From NCBI GenBank assembly GCA_963922205.1, contig CAWUHX010000158.1, positions 1 through 64,000 of the forward strand: DNA of 64,000 bases. Direction: 5' to 3'. Below the pieces are notes generated by a model, which was not told the origin of the DNA, ran no database searches, and saw only the letters and a program-made list of their open reading frames with translations. Position 1 is the first letter of the stretch, and each line of letters starts with the position of its first letter. The translations under genes and the position numbers were made by a program. Source of the stretch: Romanomermis culicivorax (lineage: Eukaryota > Nematoda > Enoplea > Mermithida > Mermithidae). Below are positions 45,812 to 56,245 of this stretch, one piece after another.

Positions 45812-48800
45812 TGCGTTCAACGGATATTTCAAATTATTTCACGTCGTTGTTCGGTGTGCCTCATGCGGCCATCGAAGAACCATTATTTTTGGCGCCCGAA
45901 AATTTGAAAGCATTTATTAAGGCGATAAACCATTCGAAGTTTCGAGGACGGATAGTCATAGCGTTGGATACAGAAAGTGGGAGGAAGCCAAAAACCCCAG
46001 GATCGAAGCCTAGCGATGCATTGCGACTTTTAACGATTTCAACCATGTGCGGAAAGAACTTTATAATCGATTTGAAATTTTGGGACAAAGAACATTTCCA
46101 CAAAGTATATGGAACAATATTTCGCCGGGAAAACATCATCGTCGGTTTTCACATTCGAGAGGACATCATGTTAGTTCTGACTAAATTCGGATATTTAGAT
46201 CAGGAAAAAGAACTAGTGCGGAAAAGACGGGACAACATAGATTATATTTTATCGTGCTGCGTTTACGATTTGGAGATTGTGTTGGCAGAGATGAAGGACA
46301 AGCCGAAAGCAAGAATAGTCAGAATCAGCCCCGAAGGTCTCAATTTGAAAGCCCTCATGACGGAAATTTTGTTTTTATGGGCCGACGCCTTCAAGATTTC
46401 GTGGGGACAGTTGAGTTCCCTAGAGTTTCGACAGCTAATGGAGGCAGATAAGCTAAACATAGAACTTCTGAGATACGCGACGCTCGACACGCGCGGGTCG
46501 CTTTTATGTTTTTTAGCGTTACTTCGATATGGATTCGCGAGCGATATTCAAAATTGCTTTCAATTGTACCCACACGACACGATGGAGCCGGAATTGATCT
46601 CCGATCTAGCACGAAGATTTAGAGATACGTTCGAAGGTAGAATTGCCGATCCAGAGTGGAAAGGAGCATATGGAGTGGAAGAAGTAACGGATAACAACAA
46701 CGCGCTGTATTTCATGATGCGTGGAGAAGCTATCGCGACGTATAAATTGTCGGAAGAAATGGCGCCCGGGACTTTTCACTGTCCTCCGCATTTCTCCAAT
46801 ACCGATATTGAGCCACAGCCAGTACCAAACGGTTGGTTCCCGTGGATAGAGAGAAAAGTGAAAGCGTCAAGGAAAAGAAAAGATACTGACGATTCCGAAG
46901 AAGCACCGGCAAACGATTGGGATTTAGAGGATATCTTGGCGGCACGACAGTTCGGACGGCCAATTGAACTCCGGGAAATGGAAATGAAAAAAGGAAAATG
47001 GCCTAAGGAAGTGATCCACTTCACTAATGTTATACGAGAACAAGTTTCGGCACTTAAAGACCATTATCACTCCAAAATCAACCGATCAATCGTCCCCATA
47101 GTCAAAGATTTGTACGAGAAAAACGTGAACCCAATCATTTACTTCTTTTGGCCTCACTCGGCGCAAGAGTGGAAAGCCTGGGTTCCTGGATTCACGTCTG
47201 GTATGTGGGCCTCTGTGTGGAGAACCGAACAGGAAGGGATTGAATTCATGAAGTGGATGGGCCAGGATCTTTTGAACGACAAAATTACCGATCAAATGGA
47301 GCAGATGATGGAACGGTATCCGAAGATACGTACGCAGAAATCCATCCAGAACACTTTTTGCGTACTACCTATAAGATGGATACCGCGATCCTGCAAAGAA
47401 CCTATCCAAGAAATAAAGACGAATTTGCGCGATAATTCTATTTATCATATGAATTGTAACTTTTATAACTTGTTTCATTTTCTGAATATCCATGCCGCGA
47501 GTCAGAACCTCATTTACTGGAATGTTTCCGCGTCCATATTCGAGGCTAAGGACCTATGGGCCCCTAGCACCTCTGCGACCTTTAAATCTGTAAATAAGTG
47601 GGACGATTCAGATCTGATTCCACAAGTAGAAGTTGTGGTTCCCGCTAGCCAGGGCCCTATGGAAGAAACTTCGAAGGAACAGACTGTAACAGTACCCTCT
47701 ACAATAGATAATTCGAATGTTTCAGGTACCGAGATGGAGCAAGAGAAACCCGTAGTTGTGGTCATCACGGATCCCCCTATCGCCAGTACACCCGCTGAGG
47801 GGAGTACAGGTGTTGAAGAGGAGGAGAAACTCATGGAAATAGTCGAAACTGAAAAAGAAACCCAACCCGATTTGGAGAAATTAACCGACCAGATAAAAGA
47901 AATGAAAGAAAAAATAGAAGTTTTGGAAAAAGAAAAGTACGGGAAGGGTGCAATGGGTGCAATCGGATTAGCAAAGCAATTAGAAGATGTCAATCCCGAG
48001 GAAGAAGAAACGAGCGAAGAACCCTACGTGGAGGTGGTATCAGAGATCGGTAGCGATGACAAAGAAATTACGGATAGCGTTTTGCCCACGCCGCCGGTTT
48101 ATGCAAAAGCCGGTGGGCAAAATGTAGAGAATATCAAGAATCCGGGAAAATTTGCGAAGGTGATGCAATCGAAAAGACAGGCTACAGAGAAACGAATAGA
48201 TCGCGAAGAGAATAAAGCCGAACTGGACAAAGTAAAGAGCGGGCAGTTTCAACAGCCAGCCGGAAACCCGAATGATAAAGTCAAATATCGACGAGGCCTC
48301 GGGAAACGGGGGCAAGTTCTTAACAAGGCCTTGAAGGAAGGAAAGTACGTCGTCGACTTCCAGTACGGGAGAGTATCTCTGTCAAATCCATGTGTCCAGA
48401 AGTATCTCGCGCACATGGATCCCACTTTGGATGAGGAGGTAGCTCTGATGGCGACAGACCTGATAAACCGTGTATACGACGAGGCCGGGATCGAAATTGA
48501 AACTATACGATATTACGAACTACAGTTTCACGTTCTACAGGCGAACTTGCCAGAAAAATTGTGGAGTATTTTCGAGCTTCAATTAACCGAATGGAGTACT
48601 ACACGATCTGCGGAGAAAGCTTATGAGGCCGCCGTATGGGCTTGCGCGTGTCTATTTATGAAATTGTCGAGATTGGGCAGGATTCCCCAAAATTTTGCTG
48701 GATTCCATTACCAAGCCCATGCGTATGTTACAATGAAATTGCGCCGCGAGTTCAACGCTAGGCAAGGAGGAGCAGGGAGCAATTTTCATACGTTATACTC

Positions 48801-48966
48801 CTCATGCCAGGCAAAGGCAGCGGGGTTAGCCTATACGATTGCTAAGGCCGTGCTACAAGACAAGAAGGACCCTGAACCGAAATACGCGAATATACAAGTT
48901 TGGAAGAAGGAAATTGACAATACCGACCCCCGAATACGGTTTTGGGAGGTCATCGATCGGAAGTAG
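45812..48966 (+). CDS. ORF2 of element 2: DEDDy 3'-5' exonuclease-like protein
   Basis: About 1,050 codons after integrase, in the env position. Counting from 45811, the N-terminal ~240 residues carry a full DEDDy exonuclease signature: motif I D53-x-E55 (IALDTES), motif II GFHIREDI with D118, a CVYDLEIVL helix, and motif III Y222-x3-D226 (LLRYATLD). This is the RNase D/WRN/MUT-7-type fold, which removes nucleotides from nucleic-acid 3' ends. The ~350-570 region has many Trp and Phe residues and is unrecognised. Residues ~590-750 are acidic and low-complexity with a coiled coil at ~690-715. The C-terminal ~230 residues are a basic, helical, possibly globular domain. There is no membrane span or signal peptide, so it is not an envelope. 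It ends at TAG 48964-48966, with the frame open beyond. Confidence 0.85.
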
Positions 48967-48978
48967 GCTCGTGATATA

Positions 48979-49872
48979 TTGGAAGTTCAAAAAGCCTTAA
49001 AGAAAAGAGTGGGATACCGAGTCAAGCATGCCCACACTAGGCCTGCGACCAGTAAGGTATCCAAAAGATGGATTAGAAAGGAAAGTGATACACAAAGAAA
49101 GGAGAAATCGAAAACGCTGGAGAAAGACAGAAAGAGAAGACACGAAAGCAAACATAGAGACGAAAGCCGCCACGAGAAGTCGATGTCACGAGAAAAGAAA
49201 CGCAAGGAAGCTGAAGAAGAAAGTTGGCGCAAAGAGATCGATGATTACGAAAGGAACTACGAAAGGAAAGAAAAAGAAAAGAGAGAAGCGGCAGAACGCA
49301 AAGATAGCAGAGAATCTCGGAGTAGAAAAAGAACATCGGCATACTACCAACACGATGATAGAGTGGACGTGGCCTACTCCAGTCGAAAGACTTCACTGGA
49401 TAGGTCTAGGGCCACCGAAACAACTCAGCAAGGAGTGTCAATGGCCGATCCAAACGCGATGATGCAAGCCCAGCAGCAGCAGTTACCTTATTTACCGCCG
49501 AATTATCCGGGATTGCCGATGGTGGGTGTTGATTGTATAAACCGCCCTCTTTTTTCAGGACAGTTATTCCCGAATACAATGGTGCCCCCGCCGGCACAGT
49601 TTCAAGTCCCGCAGTTTCCGGTCATGCAATTCCAGGCCGGGCAACCCCAATTTTACCACCAGTTCTTAGTTCCGCCAGGAATGCAGATGCCTCCGCCTAC
49701 GATGATTCCGCCGGTGCGTAATGTGCAAACCGAGGAAAGGATGGACATCCCGGGGACGTCTACGAGTACGAGACCGCCGTCGACCGAAAATCCCGATTAT
49801 ATTTCACCGCTTAAACGGGATACCGGTATTGGTCAACCGGGACGGGACCATAGCGGTCATAGAAGGAAGTAA
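48979..49872 (+). CDS. ORF3 of element 2: Arg/Ser/Glu-rich then Pro-rich protein
   Basis: The frame is open from 48967, in phase with ORF2 and separated from it only by the TAG. Residues ~1-150 are dominated by Arg, Lys, Glu and Ser with SRSRKR-like and REKKRKE-like runs, resembling RS/RE-type RNA-associated proteins. Residues ~155-260 are Gln/Pro/Met-rich (QQQQLPYLPPNYPGLPM). No catalytic domain or zinc motif is seen. The predicted start lacks an AUG nearby, so it is probably expressed as an ORF2 extension by readthrough, or is a recently separated C-terminus. A nucleic-acid-binding role is inferred from composition only. Confidence 0.7.
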   Translation: MEVQKALKKRVGYRVKHAHTRPATSKVSKRWIRKESDTQRKEKSKTLEKDRKRRHESKHRDESRHEKSMSREKKRKEAEEESWRKEIDDYERNYERKEKEKREAAERKDSRESRSRKRTSAYYQHDDRVDVAYSSRKTSLDRSRATETTQQGVSMADPNAMMQAQQQQLPYLPPNYPGLPMVGVDCINRPLFSGQLFPNTMVPPPAQFQVPQFPVMQFQAGQPQFYHQFLVPPGMQMPPPTMIPPVRNVQTEERMDIPGTSTSTRPPSTENPDYISPLKRDTGIGQPGRDHSGHRRK

Positions 49873-51030
49873 AGTTTTTATGTTTCAGATGACCCCGCTC
49901 TCCGTGAGGTCATTATAAGGATAGTTATTTCGTTCTGTAAAATTTTTTGATATTTCAAGAGTTACCTATTTTTTCCGTTTTGAGCGTCTGTATTACAAAA
50001 TCGAAACCGGTTGTGCCACCTTTTTATGCCTTAAAGTTGCCTCTTGTACTAATCTCAAATTGTTTCATTTATTTTTTCGTTTGTGTTTTGTTCGAGATCT
50101 GCACGGAAATATATCGTATTTCTTTTTTTTGTGAATCTGGAAATTGCCAAGCAATTTTTTGTACCTTCTTAAATCGCGGGTATTTTTGTGTTCCTTTCCG
50201 AAAAGTCACCAACTGACATCGCCCAAGGATAGCAGGCTTTGCGCTGCCATTTTCATATTTTTTCCATCTTTTTTTTCCAAAACACATTTTCATTCTAAAA
50301 TTTTTTTTTTTCGTGGCACAGACTGTGTTATGGGTTTAAGTTTACCTCTTAATAAGGCAAATTCACTTTAGCATTAAATACCATAAACATTTTTGGTTCA
50401 AAATCTAGACAGCCAAAGGGCCAGAGGATTTGGTTTTCGGGCATCCTTTCTCCCTGGGGGCAGATAATACCAAAGGCGTCGGGGGGCCAGTGTCCGGCCA
50501 AGGGGCCAGAGGAGCAACGGCGGCGGAATTTGGAAAGTCTTGCGGGCTCTCCACGAGCAACAACCCCCCCTCCGGAGAGGACGGAGACGAATGCCACAAT
50601 CCGTGATGGAGGAGCCGCCGATACGAAATAAATCGACGGCAGTGGGGAGCAGCCCACAACCTAACTCGGGCACCGCGGGGGTCGCCGCCGATTAAACGTT
50701 TTTATTTTTATTTTGATCAAAATTCGGCCCGAGTGCCGCGAACGCTATTCGTTCGAACATTTTTTATTCTTGTATTTGGGACCACGAGCCCACGGGGCAT
50801 TTTATTAGCGAACTTTTTAGCGTCGGGGGTAGCATCCGGCGCAATTGGCCCAAAGTTGTAACGATACCATTCAATACAGACATTTTATTTTTTATTGTTT
50901 ATAATTGCGTCAACGGCGCGTAGCGTCGTTCGTTGGAACATTTGGAGGCGTCGATCATCGGCGTCGAGTGTCTGGGGCCCTTGGGGGACCTCCTGACTTT
51001 TCCCTTCGCTGGCGGGAAAAGTCTTGCCTT
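49873..51030 (+). other. 3' untranslated region of element 2
   Basis: 1.16 kb between ORF3 and the polypurine tract. It contains T-rich tracts and then a GC-rich segment at 50400-50690, in which all three minus-strand frames are open (composition artefact). No conserved product is recognisable. Confidence 0.65.
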
Positions 51031-51043
51031 TGGGGGGGAGGGA
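51031..51043 (+). other. polypurine tract of element 2
   Basis: TGGGGGGGAGGGA immediately upstream of the 3' LTR. Confidence 0.88.
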
Positions 51044-51877
51044 TGTCAGAGGGTCAATTCCTCTGACCTTTGGTCCTCTAATTACATCATTTCATTTTCT
51101 AAAGTTTCTTTAGTGCTAAAGTGTTTTCATTTATTCTCAGGTAAACAAACCGATAAAACGGTTTGTGTCACTCATATTTTTGGTCTAAAATAAACAAATG
51201 GTTGGCGCAAATGTTTTGCATATCACTTGCAGGTCGATGTTAGACGCGCGACAGCGCTTTTATTCATTCTCGTTTTTTCTTATTATTATTATTGTGGAAA
51301 ATATTCTCGTCTGGAGACTCGCCTCTCCCTTGTGTATTATTGGCGTCTGCAACGTAGCATTCGGACGCTGTGTTATTTGGATGGTGGTGACGAAGGAAAG
51401 GATCGTCATTTTGTTTATTTGTATTTCGTGATACGCGCCGCGGGCGAATTTGAGTAGTAACGCGGCCTGAGACGTTTTCGACGTTTCCCCTTTGAGGAAA
51501 GGAACCAGTGAGTGGTTGTTTGAGTTAGTTTACTTATTTTTGGTAGAGTTTCAGCTTAGGCCGTGGCCTGAGAGATCCCATTGGCCCTGTGGCTCGTTGC
51601 TCAGGGACAAGTCAGAAGGATCAGTCGACTAGGGAGGTTGTTGGCGTTAGTGTTTATATTTTCGGCACTCTGCACCTTTGTTTCGTACTTACATTCCTCA
51701 TTGTATTCCACTACCTGTTGTGTTTTGCTCACCAATAAACGTTCACGTACATCAAGTCTCAACTCACTGCAGTAGGAGTGAAATTAGTACGGGGTTAGCG
51801 TCAGGGGCCGTACCAGATTGGATCTCCCAAGAACCGCAGGTAGGCAGCCGAGGGCATACGAGCACCACAATACGACA
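51044..51877 (+). repeat. 3' LTR of element 2
   Basis: 834 bp, identical in length to the 5' LTR with four substitutions that I could find (three clustered at 51381-51409, one at 51791). AATAAA at 51734-51739. Confidence 0.95.
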
Positions 51878-52138
51878 TTTTGGAGTTTAATATAGCATAC
51901 CCAATATACTGTGTAAATCGTTAAATGAAACTATAAATAGCAAATCAAGTAACATTATTTTCTAGGTTTAGTAAAAAACCTATCATGGTACATCACCAGT
52001 CTCTGTTCCGGTCGAAAAACGCTTATCTTAGGTGCTATGTTATAACATGTGCTCATGTAATAATTTTGCTCTCCAGAGGGGGTCCTTACTATTCATACTT
52101 GCAAAAAAATATGTTAATAATTAAAAGCAGAGAATATC
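51878..52138. other. flank of element 2
   Basis: Unassigned AT-rich sequence. Confidence 0.4.
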
Positions 52139-52368
52139 ATATATTCTGTTTTTTAAATGCTTCTGCATAATGAAAGTGGAAGCATGTAGTATTCAGATTT
52201 TCACGATTTGCTTATAAACAATACATCACATAGGACTGGAAATTTGTGAGCGTACTGAATTAACTTTCAACAATTTTTTCAGTAAGAGCCCTATGTAAAC
52301 GATTTTGACGACAATACTAATTTTTGTCACTTTTCTGTTTGGAAGCATTTAATAAAAACAGACTGTAG
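52139..52368. mobile_element. TIR MITE, copy 3
   Basis: Diverged relative of the copies at 31.05 and 31.46 kb. It shares TTGTGAGCGTACTGA, TATGTAAACNATTTTGAC and the terminal AAAACAGACTGTAG; the left end is eroded. Confidence 0.8.
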
Positions 52369-53038
52369 AATGTTTTATATGCATGGAAATAATGGGATTT
52401 CTCGTGTGATTACATTGATTAGAAGTAACGGGACAGAACCGACCTGGTGTTCAAGATGCGGCTGTTCTCGTTTAAATTAGTCGATCCCCAATAACATGCA
52501 TGGCTACATAATTTATTGATGTTACCGTTCTGATTTATTGTTTGTCTTAGACCAATCAATGTCCACCTGCAATCAAGCCATGAACAAGTTAGAAAGTAAT
52601 GGGCAAGGCGCAGCATTGGACAGTTTTTTCGACATTGAAGAAAACACTTGCGATTTTGAGCGTTTAATTAATGGTGAGCGCACTCCATTTTTAAATGTCA
52701 TTTGAGTTCAAGCAGACCACTCTTCTGCCCGATGCAGAATTCTCGTTGAGCACAGCAGGTTCCACTCCCAGTAGATTTTGTTGTGGCAGTTCGAGAACCC
52801 CATCTTTCTACCACCAACAGCACAGCCTTGCTCACGCCTATTGCCACTGTATCAGTGCTGCCACAAAAATCCTGGTCCAGCCTTTGGATATAGAAGATTA
52901 AGTCTAAGGATTTCAGAAATAAATGCACAATTATGGGCATGACTAATCGAGGAAACCCAAATGCGGATGCGGATGTGGATGGCGGATGGGGAATCTGCAT
53001 ATCCACTGCCTAATTGGTGGATTAAAATGGCAGAATCT
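52369..53038. other. intergenic
   Basis: No gene supported. Repeated GGATGCGGATGTGGAT-like units near 52970-52985 match inverted ATCCAC motifs near 54660-54730, suggesting that 52960-54740 is one larger inverted-repeat-bounded element. Confidence 0.4.
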
Positions 53039-53420
53039 GTTGTATGGCAACATACAACATTCCACCCGTAGGATTGATGTTTTAGCCAATCCACGGGTTC
53101 CGAACCCGGCCATTTTTGTTGAGCCCTGGTCGGGATGGTTACACCTACCCCGACATTGGCCAATGGTGGGACAGCTACGGCGCCACCCAGGAAGCCCTTC
53201 AACACTGGTGACCGTACCAGGGGCCCCCCTGTTGCTCCAAGGGGGGAGGGATGTTGTATGGTAACATACAACATTCCACCCGTAGGATTGATGTTTTAGC
53301 CAATCCATGGGTTCCGAACCCGGCCATTTTTGTTGAGCCCTGGTCGGGATGGTTACACCTACCCCGACATTGGCCAATGGTGGGACAGCTACGGCGCCAC
53401 CCAGGAAGCCCTTCAACAAA
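53039..53420 (+). repeat. foldback unit, second locus (two direct units)
   Basis: One complete and one 3'-truncated copy of the unit described at 10018-10722, nearly identical to it, each beginning with the GTTGTATG/CATACAAC hairpin. Confidence 0.9.
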
Positions 53421-53589
53421 TCCACACTTTTTGGTGCATATTGAGGTCTACTGGGCGAATGCGGAAAATGACGGAATCCACATTCTTCAACTCTAAAAGG
53501 CTGATATGCATGGTGGATGGCGGAAATTTATTTCCAAATTTTTTAGTGGTTTTGTCCAACTCCAAAATTTTTTTGGTGAACATGAACGT

Positions 53590-54430
53590 CTAAAAAGCGG
53601 ATTTTGGAAAAACGGGCGGAAAAAATTAAATTTTGAACTAAATGCAAAATTGAAATCAAGTGAATTTTTAATTTTGTGGTAGGATCAAAATTTAGAACAT
53701 TTAGAATTTTTAATTGCATTTGAAATTTTGTGTCGATGAATTTTTAAAATTTTTAATTGATCAATTATTTAATTTATTTTTAAATTTGTAACTTAATTTA
53801 TAGTTTAATTGCAGTTCAATTTAATTAATTTTTTCGATTAAATTTTTTAAAAGTTTTATTTAATTTTTTTAGTTTTATTTAATTTATTTTAATTTTTTTA
53901 GTTTTATTTAATTTATTTTAATTTTTTTAGTTTTATTTAATTTATTTTAATTTTTTCACGGTTCAATTTAAAATCTAATTTTTGTTATTTTTCAAAATTT
54001 AATCCAAGATTCAATTTAAAATCTAATTTTTGTTATTTTTCAAAATTTAATCCAAGATTCAATTTAAAATTTTTACCTAAAATTTAATTTAAAATTTAAT
54101 TTAAAATTTAATTTAAAATTTAATTTAAAATTTAATTTAAAATTTAATTTAAAATTATTTTAAAAAATTCTATTTAATTTTGATATAATTTTTAATTTTG
54201 TATAATTTAAAATTTCAATTTTTAATTTTTTCAATTTTTAATTAATTATTCAAATTTTATATTTATAATTTGATTTATAGTTCAATTTATATTTCAATTA
54301 CATTTTTTTCAATTCATTTTTTGCTTTAATTTAAATTTTTCCAGATTTACTTTATTTATTCAAATTTTTCAAAATTCAATTTAAAATTTTATTCAAAATT
54401 TGATTTAAAATTTCATTCAAAATTATAATC
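53590..54430. repeat. AT-rich low-complexity block
   Basis: Almost entirely A and T, with short tandem runs of TTTAATTTATTTTAATTTTT (53860-53950), a duplicated ~55-bp block (53960-54060) and AATTTAATTTAA repeats (54070-54160). Confidence 0.88.
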
Positions 54431-56245
54431 CCACCGCAAACGGAAAAATCCAATTCTGCCACATCTAATCCACCATACTCACGAAAATTTTCCACCATTT
54501 AAACGTGATGTGGTTGATGGATACTGATCTGCCATTTCTTCCAATATCCACCTTTCAGAATTTTCAGACCTTTTTCCTCAGCCAAAAGACTTCCCAAAGA
54601 CAAAAACACTGAAAAATTTGGAAAAATATACACCATCCACCAAGCAGATCCGCCTTTTAGGCATGAAAATGGTGGATTTCGCATCCATGATTAGACAAAA
54701 ATATCCACAAAAAAGTGGATTTCACATCCACATTTGTTGTAGTGTGTTTCTACCAATTTCGTGGGATTTCATTAAAGTTTGTCTTTTTTGAAGAAACGCC
54801 CGCAGGCACACCTTTGATCAAGCGTAGAGAACCATTCAAGGCTGTTTACTGTAGGAAGAAGTTTCGGCAGATGTGCGAGTCAGCTCTTTTTAATTATTCA
54901 GTATTCGAGTTTGTTTTCCCATGCGCCTTGTGAGTGTGCATACTTTAGATAAGGTAAAATTCTATAGGACACACTGCTCCTTTTCTCAAGTTAAGCATTG
55001 GGTTAGACTCAAATTTGGAAATGAGAGGTTTACTAATTTGAGCCATTATTTGTGGGTTTAAGTACTTTAGTTTCAAGTCCATTTTGGGTAAGTGTGGGTT
55101 GATAGGAAACTCGTGGATTAAGGACGATCCCTGGGTATCTCTCCTGCCGACTCTCTATTCTCTTCCGACTTATGGACTATGACAGGTAACAGCCCGAGAG
55201 ATCTTTAACCCCTCTCTTATTTTAAATATAACACATTCGCCTATAGGCCATATCCACAATCTGCATCCACATGCAGATTCCCTCCATTGGTCATACCAAA
55301 ATGACAAACTGCAAGTACTCAGATTGTACCTTAAAAATGCGTGTTTTGTTTTGAAAAATACCCCACAAATCACAGCCATGAAATGGTGACACATAAATGG
55401 AACAATAATTAGTTTTTCTGTTGTCTACTGCCATTACAATATTTTTTGAAATCTATCTATTGATTACATGAAGCAATCTGAGTCACCCTAAGGACCAAGG
55501 ATTATCGGCGAATGCACGGAAATTGTACGTAGATCTTTCTTGGTGAAAATCTGAGTCATCTGAGTGAATCCTGACCATTTGAATGATATTTACATCTATC
55601 ATTTTCATGATGATCCGAAGTCATCTGGGTGACCAGAATGACCAATGTTCACTGGGAGGACTTCATGTATTCATGTAGATAACTTTTAGCATGATATGTG
55701 AGTGACTTTGATAATCATTGATTATTGGGTTACAACATTGACTAGTAGACACACAATTCACCTGAAAATTGATTAATTACATCAATGGTCACTTGCTAAA
55801 CTCATTAACAACATTACTTCATCAAAAAATAACCTGATAAGGTCGTTCGAGTCAGATTCAGTGTCATGTCACTCGATCCAAAATCACAACCATAGTCTAG
55901 CTGGTCAGTTCGGCACAGAAAAGGCCAATTTCAATGCTGGTTCCAGGTTTCACAGACGAACAGGGATCCAGTGCTGGCTTTTACATGGATACTTCAGAAT
56001 CCAGAAAGGGATTGCCAGGCACTTGGCAGCTCATGCCTGTGGTTGCTGGACAGGCTGGAGCTTATTGTGTTTTGTCAAAAACAGAGTATCACAGAAATTA
56101 TTTAGATTAGGCTAGAGATCTGCTGCGAGAGAATCTTGGAAAGAATTCTCTTTTTTCTCAAAGTTTGTTTCGTTTTGTTCAACAATAGATTTTGGTGAAA
56201 CTCACCGTGCTTTATTACCCGATTTCTGAGAGATAAGACCATATA
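54431..56245. other. intergenic
   Basis: No supported gene. ATCCAC-rich segments near 54530-54730 and 55245-55280 relate to the repeat motif at 52970. Confidence 0.4.

Larger units (their letters stand above)
38222..51877 (+). mobile_element. LTR element 2: large Ty3/Gypsy element with exonuclease ORF
   Basis: 13,656 bp between TGTCAG and ACGACA, with 834-bp LTRs, a primer-binding-like TTGGTGACC after the 5' LTR and a G-rich polypurine tract before the 3' LTR. TTTT flanks both ends as a possible 4-bp target duplication. Gene order is Gag-protease-RT-RNase H-integrase in one frame, then two additional ORFs in the env position. It is unusually long for Ty3/Gypsy. I find four LTR differences, so it is young. 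Confidence 0.95.

Noticed and set aside
45812..48966. ORF2 of element 2 as an envelope protein
   Set aside because: It has no signal peptide, membrane span or Cys-rich ectodomain; the exonuclease motifs explain the N-terminus better.
50349..50673. three overlapping minus-strand frames of 84-102 codons
   Set aside because: Open only because the segment is GC-rich; all three frames are open at once.
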